From: Xanthomonas hortorum
Lineage (GTDB): Bacteria > Pseudomonadota > Gammaproteobacteria > Xanthomonadales > Xanthomonadaceae
DNA length: 64,000 bases
Assembly: GCF_002940005.1 (NCBI RefSeq)
Contig: NZ_MDEF01000018.1
Strand: one strand, 5' to 3'
Shown piece by piece: positions 9,495-18,085 of the stretch; within the stretch, counting starts at the first letter, position 1, and every line of letters starts with the position of its first letter. The notes beneath the pieces were generated by a model, which did no database searches, was not told the DNA's origin, and was given only the letters and a program-made list of their open reading frames with translations. A program made the position numbers and the translations under genes.

Positions 9495-10496
9495 ATGGCC
9501 GTCTCGCACCTGCCCACCGCCACCGTCAGCGACGCCAGCCTGGTCGCCAGCGGCCAGCGCGTGCTCGAGATCGAGCGCGAGGCGCTGGCCAGCGTGGGCG
9601 CGCGGATCGGCAGCGACTTCGCCGCGGCCTGCCGGCTGGTACTGGCCTCGCGTGGGCGCGTGGTGGCCACCGGCATGGGCAAGTCCGGGCATATCGCGCG
9701 CAAGATCGCCGCCACCCTGGCCTCTACCGGTACGCCGGCGTTCTTCGTGCATCCCGGCGAGGCCGGGCACGGCGACCTGGGCATGATCACCGAGGCCGAC
9801 ATCGTGCTGGCGCTGTCGTACTCGGGCGAGTCGGACGAAGTGCGCATGCTGCTGCCGGTGCTCAAGCGCCAGGGCAACCCGATCATCGCCATGACCGGCC
9901 GGCCGAGCTCTTCGCTGGCCCAGGCTGCCGATGTGCATCTGGACGTGAGCGTGTCCGCCGAAGCCTGCCCGCTGCATCTGGCGCCCACCTCCAGCACCAC
10001 CGCCTCGCTGGCGATGGGCGATGCACTAGCCGTGGCGCTGCTCGATGCGCGCGGCTTCACCGCCGATGACTTTGCGCGCTCGCATCCGGCCGGCAGCCTG
10101 GGCCGGCGCCTGCTGCTGCATATCACCGATGTGATGCACAGCGGCGATGACCTGCCGCGCGTGCGCGAGGACGCCAGCCTGAGCGAGGCGCTGATGGAAA
10201 TGAGCCGCAAGCGGCTGGGCATGACCGCGGTGGTGGACAACGAGGGGCGGCTGATCGGTCTGTTCACCGACGGCGACCTGCGCCGCGCGCTGGACAGCGA
10301 CATCGACGTGCGCAGCGCCGGCATTGCGCAGGTGATGACGCGCAACCCCCGCACCATCGGCGCCGACCAGCTTGCCGCCGAGGCCGCGCGGCTGATGGAG
10401 GATTACAAGATCAACGGTTTGATCGTGGTCGATGCGCAGCAGCGCGCGGTCGGCGCATTGAACATTCACGACCTGTTGCGCGCCAAGGTGGTTTAA
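9495..10496 (+). CDS. kdsD: Arabinose-5-phosphate isomerase
   Basis: Interconverts ribulose 5-phosphate and arabinose 5-phosphate, the first step toward KDO for lipopolysaccharide. The 333-residue product has an N-terminal SIS domain (VVATGMGKSGHIARKIAATL; the Ser-rich LSYSGESDEV loop) and a C-terminal CBS pair (about residues 205-330, including LIGLFTDGDLRRAL). It is followed by kdsC and the lpt genes, which fits LPS biogenesis. Confidence 0.94.
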   Translation: MAVSHLPTATVSDASLVASGQRVLEIEREALASVGARIGSDFAAACRLVLASRGRVVATGMGKSGHIARKIAATLASTGTPAFFVHPGEAGHGDLGMITEADIVLALSYSGESDEVRMLLPVLKRQGNPIIAMTGRPSSSLAQAADVHLDVSVSAEACPLHLAPTSSTTASLAMGDALAVALLDARGFTADDFARSHPAGSLGRRLLLHITDVMHSGDDLPRVREDASLSEALMEMSRKRLGMTAVVDNEGRLIGLFTDGDLRRALDSDIDVRSAGIAQVMTRNPRTIGADQLAAEAARLMEDYKINGLIVVDAQQRAVGALNIHDLLRAKVV

Positions 10497-10511
10497 CAGG
10501 TTCAGTTTCAA

Positions 10512-11093
10512 ATGTTGGAATCCCGTTCTCACCGATTCGTGCCGATGCCCTATTCCCCACTGCAACACCTGCCTGCCGAGCTGATCGACCGCGCCGCGCG
10601 CGTGCGTCTGGCCTGTTTCGACGTCGACGGCACCCTGACCGACGGCCGCCTGTATTACGACCACGCCGGTAACGAAAGCAAGTCCTTCAATGTGCTGGAC
10701 GGCCAGGGGCTCAAGCAGCTCGACCACGCCGGCATCCATGTCGCGTTGATCACTGCGCGCGCCAGCCTGTCGGCGGAAAAGCGCGGCCAGGATCTGGGCC
10801 TGCATGCGCAGATCGGGGTCAAGAACAAGCGCCTGGCCGTGCTGGCCCTGTGCCAGGAGCACGGTCTGTTGCTGGACCAGGTGTTGTTCATGGGCGACGA
10901 CCTGCCCGACCTGCCGGCGTTGCTGGCGGTCGGCCTGCCGGTGGCACCCGCCAACGCCCATCCGTGGATCGCCGAGCGCGTGCAGTGGCATACCCGGGCA
11001 CGTGGCGGCGAAGGTGCCGCACGCGAGGTCTGCGATGTGGTGCTGGCCGCACAAGGCCAGGTCGAGGGCATCATCAAAAGGTTCTCCGCATGA
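10512..11093 (+). CDS. kdsC: 3-deoxy-D-manno-octulosonate 8-phosphate phosphatase
   Basis: A HAD-superfamily phosphatase that dephosphorylates KDO-8-phosphate. The motif I nucleophile segment is CFDVDGTLTDG; LITAR (motif II) and FMGDDLPDLP (motif IV) follow. The length suits the small tetrameric KdsC type without a cap domain. The start may be 10512, or ATG at 10545 (MPYSPLQ). The stop overlaps the lptC start in an ATGA. Confidence 0.92.
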   Translation: MLESRSHRFVPMPYSPLQHLPAELIDRAARVRLACFDVDGTLTDGRLYYDHAGNESKSFNVLDGQGLKQLDHAGIHVALITARASLSAEKRGQDLGLHAQIGVKNKRLAVLALCQEHGLLLDQVLFMGDDLPDLPALLAVGLPVAPANAHPWIAERVQWHTRARGGEGAAREVCDVVLAAQGQVEGIIKRFSA

Positions 11094-11665
11094 GCTGGAA
11101 CTGGCGCAGCACCCTGGGCGTGGTGCTGTTCGCCGCCGCCGTGATCTCCGGCTGGTCGGCCTGGCAACAGCGCGCGCGCCCGGCGGTGGCGGCGGTCGAC
11201 GACTCGCGCGCCGATTACGTGTTGCGCGATTTCGAACTGATTGCGCTGGACAAGCAAACCGGCAAGGAATCGATGACGCTGCGTGCGCCGGAAATGCACC
11301 GCAACCGGGCCGACCAGACCTCGGACATCACCACGCCGGTGTTTCTGCTGCCCGACAACGCCAACCAGCCGTGGACGCTACGTTCCAAGACCGGCTGGAT
11401 CAGTCCCAAGGGCGACGAACTACGCCTGCGTGGCGATGTCTCCGGCGACAGCCCCACCACCGGCGCGACGCCGCCGACCACGTTCCGCACCCAGAGCCTG
11501 GACGTGTTCCCGCAGCAGAACCTCGCCAAGACCGCCGCCCCGGTGAGCATGAGCCGGCCGGGTATCATGCAGAGCGGGGTCGGCTTCGAGGCCGACCTCA
11601 AATCACGCCAGTACAAGCTCCTTTCTCAGGTCAAGACCCGCTATGAACCGAATGCTGCCCGCTAA
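11090..11665 (+). CDS. lptC: LPS export protein LptC
   Basis: A 191-residue bitopic inner-membrane protein of the Lpt bridge that passes LPS from LptB2FG to LptA. It has an N-terminal transmembrane helix (LGVVLFAAAVISGWSAW) and a periplasmic beta-jellyroll with segments DYVLRDFELIALD and MTLRAPEMHRN. The start is fixed by the ATGA overlap with kdsC. Its 3' end overlaps the lptA start by 23 bases. Confidence 0.9.
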   Translation: MSWNWRSTLGVVLFAAAVISGWSAWQQRARPAVAAVDDSRADYVLRDFELIALDKQTGKESMTLRAPEMHRNRADQTSDITTPVFLLPDNANQPWTLRSKTGWISPKGDELRLRGDVSGDSPTTGATPPTTFRTQSLDVFPQQNLAKTAAPVSMSRPGIMQSGVGFEADLKSRQYKLLSQVKTRYEPNAAR

Positions 11666-12205
11666 ACTGGCGTTTGCCGCGCTGCTGCTGCCCGCCCTTG
11701 CGATGGCCAAGACCAGCGACCGCAATCAGCCGATGGCGATCGATTCCAACGCCAACGATTGCAACATGCTCGACGACAGCGGCAAGTGCCGCTTCAGCGG
11801 CAATGTGGTGATCACCCAGGGCACGCTGGAAATCCACGCCGACACCGCCGATATCTTCCAGAAGAACGGCCAGACCGACCGTGTGGTGCTGGTCGGCAAG
11901 CAGGCCACGCTCAAGCAGCAGATGGACGACGGCGCGATGATGAACGGCCAGGCCGACAACATCGAATACCAGGTCGCCAACGAAGTCATCGTGCTGACCG
12001 GCAATTACAAGGTCGACTCGCCCAAGGGCACCAACGCCGGCCAGCGCATGGTCTACAACACCAAGACCGGCAACATGCAGAGTGGCGGCGACGGCAGCCG
12101 CGTGCGCACCATCATCCAGCCGAAGAATGCGGCGCCTGCGGCGGCGACGCCTGCTCCGGCACCTGCCGCCAAGCCCGCCGCGGCCAAGCCGCAGGGGAAG
12201 AAGTA

Positions 12206-12206
<1 letters not shown>
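11643..12206 (+). CDS. lptA: LPS transport periplasmic protein LptA
   Basis: A 187-residue periplasmic LPS carrier. It has a signal peptide (MLPAKLAFAALLLPALAMAK) and a single OstA/LptA jellyroll domain (CRFSGNVVITQGTLEIHAD; LTGNYKV). The C-terminal 30 or so residues are an Ala/Pro/Lys-rich tail. The stop TAA shares a base with the lptB ATG, so it is tightly coupled. Confidence 0.92.
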
Positions 12207-12925
<719 letters not shown>

Positions 12926-12965
12926 GCGCGTCGCCGCGCCATCGATTTTCTCAGTCAGTGCCTGC

Positions 12966-14405
12966 ATGAAAGCCCGGCTTCAGACATCGCTAGGACAACA
13001 GTTGGTCATGACGCCGCAATTGCGTCAGGCGATCAAGCTATTGCAGATGTCCACCACCGAGCTGGAACTGGAAATCGCCGAAGCGGTGGAGACCAATCCG
13101 CTGCTGGAGTGGGCCGACGAAGCCGCGCATGCGGCCAGCGAATCGCCGATCGCATCGTCGTCGGCTTCCTCCACCGACGACACCCCACGCGAAGACCCCA
13201 CGCCTGCAGAGCGCGACGACGACTGGTCGCAGGACGAACTGCAGTGGACCGGCTCGGGCAGCGGCGGCAGCTTTGACGACGACGAGTCCGGCGATGCCGC
13301 CGAGCGGGTGGCCGAGTCGGAAACGCTGGCCGATCACTTGCTGTGGCAGTTGCATCTGTCGCCACTGTCGCCACGCGACCGCCAGATCGGCGCAATGCTG
13401 ATCGACGCGCTGGACGAAGACGGCTACCTGCGCGAACCGCTGTCGGCCATCCTCGAAACGCTCGCGCTCGGCGCGGCGGTGGACGAGGCCGAAGTGCTCA
13501 CCGTGCTGCACCAGATCCAGCGCTTCGACCCGGTGGGCGTGGGCGCGCGCACCCTGGGCGAATGCCTGGCGCTGCAACTGGCCGTGCTAGACCACGCCAC
13601 CCCGGGCCGCGAGTTGGCGTTGCAGATCGTCGCCGGCCCGCTGGAGCGTCTGCCGCGCAGCGGTGTGTCCGGGCTGGCGCACGAACTCAAGCGCTCCGCC
13701 GCCGATGTCGACCAGGCAGTGCAACTGGTGCGCTCGCTGGACCCGCGCCCGGGCAAGCAGATCGGCGACCTGTCGCAGGACACCTACGTGGTGCCGGACT
13801 GCGTGATCTGGCGCCAGCGCGGCGTATGGCGAGCCTCGCTGGCCGGCCGCGCGCAGCCCAAGGTCACCATCCACCGTGGCTACGAGAACCTGATCCGCAG
13901 CTGTGGCGAGTCCGATGCCGGCTATCTGCGTGGGCAGTTGCAGGAGGCGCGCTGGCTGCTCAAGAGCCTGGAAGCGCGCGGCGAAACCCTGCTGCGGGTG
14001 GTGCGCTGCCTGCTGAAGCACCAGTCCGGGTTTCTGGAATTCGGCGCGCAGGCCTTGCGTCCGTTGACCCTGCGCGAGATCGCCGGCGAGCTCGGCCTGC
14101 ACGAATCGACCATTTCCCGCGCGATCGCGCGCAAATACGTGCGCACCCCGCGCGGCACCATCGCGCTGCGCTCGTTCTTCGCCTCCGGCATCGATACCGA
14201 CAGCGGCGGCGAGGCCTCCAGCACCGCCATTCAGGCGATGATCCGGCGCCTGATCGATGCGGAAAACCCGCGCAAGCCGTTATCCGATGCCAAGTTGGCA
14301 GATCTGCTGAAAACTTCCGGCGTACCTGTAGCGCGGCGCACCGTTGCGAAGTATCGTGAAGCCATGAACATTTCCGCCTCCCACGAACGCGTGCGCATCG
14401 CCTGA
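12966..14405 (+). CDS. rpoN: RNA polymerase sigma-54 factor
   Basis: A 479-residue sigma-54 that directs RNA polymerase to -24/-12 promoters and needs AAA+ enhancer-binding activators. The N-terminal region I is Gln/Leu-rich (SLGQQLVMTPQLRQAIKLLQ), region II is acidic (about residues 55-110), then come the core-binding domain, a helix-turn-helix (LGLHESTISRAIARKY) and the C-terminal RpoN box ARRTVAKYRE. The position between lptB and raiA-ptsN is the ancestral one. Xanthomonads often have a second rpoN in the flagellar cluster, so this is probably the non-flagellar copy. Confidence 0.95.
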   Translation: MKARLQTSLGQQLVMTPQLRQAIKLLQMSTTELELEIAEAVETNPLLEWADEAAHAASESPIASSSASSTDDTPREDPTPAERDDDWSQDELQWTGSGSGGSFDDDESGDAAERVAESETLADHLLWQLHLSPLSPRDRQIGAMLIDALDEDGYLREPLSAILETLALGAAVDEAEVLTVLHQIQRFDPVGVGARTLGECLALQLAVLDHATPGRELALQIVAGPLERLPRSGVSGLAHELKRSAADVDQAVQLVRSLDPRPGKQIGDLSQDTYVVPDCVIWRQRGVWRASLAGRAQPKVTIHRGYENLIRSCGESDAGYLRGQLQEARWLLKSLEARGETLLRVVRCLLKHQSGFLEFGAQALRPLTLREIAGELGLHESTISRAIARKYVRTPRGTIALRSFFASGIDTDSGGEASSTAIQAMIRRLIDAENPRKPLSDAKLADLLKTSGVPVARRTVAKYREAMNISASHERVRIA

Positions 14406-14492
14406 CGTTGCAACCACCGCAACGCCGGCCTGTGCCGGGTTTGTCGGACCACCGGAAAGGTTCATTGGCCCACCGACCAATGGAGGTATCCG

Positions 14493-14810
14493 ATGCGTAT
14501 CGAGACGTATGGCCACCAGCTTGAAGTGACCCCCGCCCTGCGGGAGTACGTGGCAAGCAAGCTGCAGCGACTGCAGCGCCATTTCGACCAGCACTGTGAA
14601 GTTCGAACGCAGCTGGCCGTTCGCAAGCCAGACCACCATGTGGTCGCCACCGTCAACCTTCCCGGTCGCACCCTGCACGCAGATGCCAGCGGCTCCACCA
14701 TGTATGCGGCCATCGACCTGTTGGTCGACAAGCTGGACCGCCTGGTGCTCAAGCACAAAGAAAAGAAATGTAACCACCACGCACGCGAGGTGCGCGACAA
14801 TCTCGCATGA
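14493..14810 (+). CDS. hpf: Ribosome hibernation-promoting factor (HPF/RaiA family)
   Basis: A 105-residue short-type HPF that binds the 30S A/P-site region in stationary phase and promotes ribosome dimerisation or silencing. The start MRIETYGHQLEVTPALREYV and the middle VVATVNLPGRTLHADASG are typical. It ends soon after the lysine-rich LDRLVLKHKEKK, with no long C-terminal domain. A strong GGAGG ribosome-binding site lies a few bases upstream. It lies downstream of rpoN, as in E. coli. Confidence 0.92.
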   Translation: MRIETYGHQLEVTPALREYVASKLQRLQRHFDQHCEVRTQLAVRKPDHHVVATVNLPGRTLHADASGSTMYAAIDLLVDKLDRLVLKHKEKKCNHHAREVRDNLA

Positions 14811-14831
14811 CGCTTCTCGCTTGATGCCCTC

Positions 14832-15290
14832 ATGCCTTTAACCGATCTGATGGCGGCCGTGCGCACCGTGGTGTCGCCGGCCGCCGATCGCGACACTGTC
14901 CTGCATACCGCTGCCGATCTGCTGTCCTGTCGTCAGGCCGGCGCCGACGAGCTCTACGCCAACCTGTGCGAACGCGAGGCGCTGGGCAGCACCGCCATCG
15001 GCCACGGCATCGCCATTCCGCATGGGCGCTGCCCCAACCTCACCGAGCCACGCGGCGCGCTGCTGCGGCTGGATACGCCGGTGGCATTCGGCGGCGATGA
15101 ACCGGTGGACCTGATCTTCGCGATGGCAGTGCCTGCGCATTACACCCATCAACATCTGATGCTGCTGTCGGAACTGGCCGAGCGCTTCTCGGATGCGGAA
15201 TTTCGCCTGCAATTGCGCGCCGCACCCAATGCGGACGCCTTGATGGCGCTGCTCATCGACGCGCCACCACCACAGGCCAGCGCCGCATGA
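14832..15290 (+). CDS. ptsN: Nitrogen-regulatory PTS EIIA (EIIA-Ntr)
   Basis: A 152-residue phosphocarrier of the regulatory (non-transport) PTS. The phosphorylated His is residue 64 in GHGIAIPHGR. EIIA-Ntr regulates potassium transport and nitrogen or carbon functions by protein contact. It starts 21 bases after hpf and overlaps hprK by 4 bases. Confidence 0.93.
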   Translation: MPLTDLMAAVRTVVSPAADRDTVLHTAADLLSCRQAGADELYANLCEREALGSTAIGHGIAIPHGRCPNLTEPRGALLRLDTPVAFGGDEPVDLIFAMAVPAHYTHQHLMLLSELAERFSDAEFRLQLRAAPNADALMALLIDAPPPQASAA

Positions 15291-16237
15291 ATACCAGCAT
15301 CACCGCACGCGAACTGTTCGACCAGCAGCGCGACAAACTGGCGCTGCGCTGGGTGGCCGGCCAGAAAGGCGAACACCGCGAGATCGAGGCCGGCAGCAAC
15401 AATGCGCGGCGTCCGTCGCTGGCCGGCTACCTCAATGTGATCTACCCCAACAAGGTGCAGATCCTGGGCACCGAAGAGCTGGCCTGGCTGGACTCGCTGG
15501 ATGCACGCCAGCGCTGGGAGACGATCGAGAAGATCATCCAGGTGCAGCCGCTGGCGCTGGCGCTCAGCAAGAATCAGTCGTGCCCGGAAGACCTGCGCGC
15601 GGCCGCGGACGAATCCGGTACGCCGTTGTGGATCTCGCCCAAGCGCGGCCACGAACTGCTCAATCATCTGTCCTACCACCTGGCGCGCACGCTGGCGCCA
15701 CGCGTCACGCTGCATGGCGTGTTCATGGAGATCTATTCGATCGGCGTGCTGATCACCGGCGAGGCGGGGTCGGGCAAGAGCGAGCTGGCGCTGGAACTGC
15801 TCAGCCGCGGTCACCGTCTGGTGGCAGATGACGCGCCGGAGTTCACCCAGATCGCGCCCGACGTGCTCGATGGCACCTGCCCCGAATTGCTGCAGGACCT
15901 GCTGGAAGTGCGCGGCCTGGGCGTGTTGAACGTGCGCGACATGTTCGGCGACACCGCGGTGAAGAAGAACAAGTACCTGCGCCTGATCGTGCACCTGACC
16001 CGCCCGATGACCGAGCCCACCCCGTCCGGTTACGAGCGTCTGACCGGCGATTCCGGCAGCCGCCATGTGCTGGATCTGGACGTACCGCTGATCACCCTGC
16101 CGGTGATGCCCGGCCGCAACCTGGCGGTGCTGACCGAGGCGGCGACGCGGCTGCATATCCTGCGCACCAAGGGCATCGACCCGGCGGCGATGTTCATCGC
16201 CCGCCATAGCAACCTGCTGGAGCGACGCACGCCATGA
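15287..16237 (+). CDS. hprK: HPr kinase/phosphorylase
   Basis: A 316-residue bifunctional enzyme that phosphorylates HPr on Ser46 and removes the phosphate again. It has the N-terminal HprK domain and a C-terminal P-loop kinase domain with GEAGSGKSELALELL, followed by RLVADDAPEF and the HprK signature LEVRGLGVLNVRDMFG. HPr encoded nearby has the Ser46 acceptor, so the kinase has a target in the same cluster. The stop overlaps rapZ. Confidence 0.94.
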   Translation: MNTSITARELFDQQRDKLALRWVAGQKGEHREIEAGSNNARRPSLAGYLNVIYPNKVQILGTEELAWLDSLDARQRWETIEKIIQVQPLALALSKNQSCPEDLRAAADESGTPLWISPKRGHELLNHLSYHLARTLAPRVTLHGVFMEIYSIGVLITGEAGSGKSELALELLSRGHRLVADDAPEFTQIAPDVLDGTCPELLQDLLEVRGLGVLNVRDMFGDTAVKKNKYLRLIVHLTRPMTEPTPSGYERLTGDSGSRHVLDLDVPLITLPVMPGRNLAVLTEAATRLHILRTKGIDPAAMFIARHSNLLERRTP

Positions 16238-17106
16238 GTACCGCGCCCTCCACGTTGATGATCGTGAGCGGGCTGTCCGGCTCGGGCAAATCGGTCGCGT
16301 TGAAGACCTTCGAAGATCTGGACTACTACTGCTCGGACAATCTGCCGGTGGAACTGCTGCCGGATTTCGTGCGCAGCCGGCTGCGTGGCAACCCGCTCGG
16401 CGATCAGCGACTGGCGGTAGGCATCGATGTGCGTAGCCGCAGCGATCTGACCCAGCTGGCGCAATGGCGCCAGGCCGCGCAGGAATACGGCATCGAAGCA
16501 CGGCTGCTGTTTTTCGAAGCCAGCGACGAGGCGCTGATCAAGCGCTATGCCGATACCCGCCGCCGCCATCCGCTCAGCCACCTTGGCCTGGCATTGCCGG
16601 AAGCGATCACCCGCGAGCGGCAGTTGACCGAACCGCTGCGCGCGCAGGCCGATGCCATCATCGACACCAGCGCGCTCAATGTGCACCAGCTGCGTCGCCG
16701 CGTGGTCACCGAGTTCGCCCTCGGCACCAGCGACCGGCTCTCGCTGCTGTTCGAATCGTTCGCCTACAAACGCGGCGTACCGGCCGAGGCCGACTTCGTA
16801 TTCGATGCGCGCGTATTGCCCAATCCGCATTGGGACCCGGAGCTGCGCCCGCTGACCGGCCGCGATGCCGGGGTGCGCGAGTATCTGGACAAGGAGCCCG
16901 ATGTGGTGCGCTACAGCGCGCAGATCGTGGACCTGCTCGATACCTGGCTGCCGCGGCTGCGCAACGACACCCGCAGCTATGTGACCATCGCCTTCGGCTG
17001 CACCGGCGGCAAGCACCGCTCGGTGTATCTGGCCGAGCGCATGGCGCGGCATGCACGCGAACAAGGCTGGCCGGAAGTGGCGACGTTTCATCGCGAGCAG
17101 GATTGA
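16234..17106 (+). CDS. rapZ: RNase adapter protein RapZ
   Basis: A 290-residue P-loop protein. In E. coli RapZ binds the sRNA GlmZ and presents it to RNase E, coupling glucosamine-6-phosphate supply to glmS expression. The Walker A motif GLSGSGKS is near residue 12; the C-terminal domain ends with FGCTGGKHRSVYLAE, the conserved RapZ signature. The 4-base overlap with hprK indicates coupled translation. Whether GlmY/GlmZ-like RNAs exist in Xanthomonas cannot be judged here. Confidence 0.93.
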   Translation: MSTAPSTLMIVSGLSGSGKSVALKTFEDLDYYCSDNLPVELLPDFVRSRLRGNPLGDQRLAVGIDVRSRSDLTQLAQWRQAAQEYGIEARLLFFEASDEALIKRYADTRRRHPLSHLGLALPEAITRERQLTEPLRAQADAIIDTSALNVHQLRRRVVTEFALGTSDRLSLLFESFAYKRGVPAEADFVFDARVLPNPHWDPELRPLTGRDAGVREYLDKEPDVVRYSAQIVDLLDTWLPRLRNDTRSYVTIAFGCTGGKHRSVYLAERMARHAREQGWPEVATFHREQD

Positions 17107-17160
17107 AATCCCGGGAATCGAGAATGGGGATTCGGGAATCGTCAAAGCGGTGGCCCGCAA

Positions 17161-17192
17161 GTCTGCAAGTCTGCAAGTCTGCAAGTCTGCAA
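17161..17192. repeat. Tandem octamer repeat
   Basis: GTCTGCAA is repeated exactly four times (17161-17168, 17169-17176, 17177-17184, 17185-17192). It sits in the rapZ-EIIA gap, just after a degenerate GGGAATCG-type repeat (17113-17141). Such octamer tracts can vary in copy number. Confidence 0.9.
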
Positions 17193-17372
17193 AAAGTAAG
17201 TCGTCGCTACAACTTCGCAGCGCATGCTGGTGCAGCTGCCCAACAGATGCGGACTGCAGCGCTCGTTGCAGACAACGCATTGCAGCGCTCGCCTAAACGG
17301 CTATTCATCTCGCAACACATCGGTGCCGGCAAACGCTATCGCGCAGTCATGCCGACCTGTTAACGTTTCGGC

Positions 17373-17765
17373 ATGGCCTGTGGCATTCTCCTCATTACTC
17401 ATCCCGGCATCGGCGCGGCGTTATTGAACGTGGCGACGGGGCTGTTGCGGCATTTGCCGCTGAAGACCGAAGCATTCGATGTACCGCTCGATGCAGACCT
17501 GGACGCCTTGCTGCCCCAGGCGTCATCGGCGATGCGTCGGGTCGACAGTGGCGACGGCGTGTTGGTCATGACCGACCTGTATGGCGCCAGCCCCAGCAAT
17601 CTCGCCAACCGGTTGGCCAAGCTGGGCACGCCGGTTCGCCGGGTGTCCGCGCTGAGCCTGCCGATGCTGCTGCGGGTGATGAACTACCCCGAACAAGGTT
17701 TGCAGGAGCTGCCCGCCACCGCGGCGGCAGGCACCCGCAACGGAGCGATCATCGACGATGCTTGA
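17373..17765 (+). CDS. Mannose-family PTS EIIA component
   Basis: A 130-residue EIIA of the mannose/fructose family, with the phosphoryl-accepting His at residue 10 (GILLITHPGIGAALL) and the MTDLYGASPSN segment. No EIIB, EIIC or EIID gene is nearby, so it probably takes phosphate from HPr for regulation rather than for sugar uptake. It overlaps ptsH by 8 bases. The 270-base gap from rapZ makes a separate promoter possible. Confidence 0.88.
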   Translation: MACGILLITHPGIGAALLNVATGLLRHLPLKTEAFDVPLDADLDALLPQASSAMRRVDSGDGVLVMTDLYGASPSNLANRLAKLGTPVRRVSALSLPMLLRVMNYPEQGLQELPATAAAGTRNGAIIDDA

Positions 17766-18027
17766 ACGCGAACTCATAGTTTCCAACCGACTCGGACTGC
17801 ATGCGCGGGCAACCGCAAAGCTGGTGCAGACGCTGTCGTCCTATCGCAGCAACGCCACCCTGGCGGCCAAGGGCCGCGAGGTGAATGCCAAGAGCATCAT
17901 GGGCGTGATGTTGCTCGCCGCCGGCCAAGGCACCAGCGTGATGGTGCGGCTGGATGGCGAGGACGAAGCCGAGGCCTTGCAGGCGCTGGTGGACCTGTTC
18001 GAGCGTCGCTTCGACGAGGACAGCTGA
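17758..18027 (+). CDS. ptsH: Phosphocarrier protein HPr
   Basis: An 89-residue HPr. His15 (RLGLHARATAKLV) accepts phosphate from enzyme I, and Ser46 (AKSIMGVMLLAAGQG) is the HprK site; both are intact. It lies between the EIIA-Man gene, which it overlaps, and ptsI. Confidence 0.94.
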   Translation: MLERELIVSNRLGLHARATAKLVQTLSSYRSNATLAAKGREVNAKSIMGVMLLAAGQGTSVMVRLDGEDEAEALQALVDLFERRFDEDS

Positions 18028-18085
18028 GCATGCGCCACCTCGCGGCTGTGCCGACTGACACACTACGGCCGCGCCAAGGTCGCGC

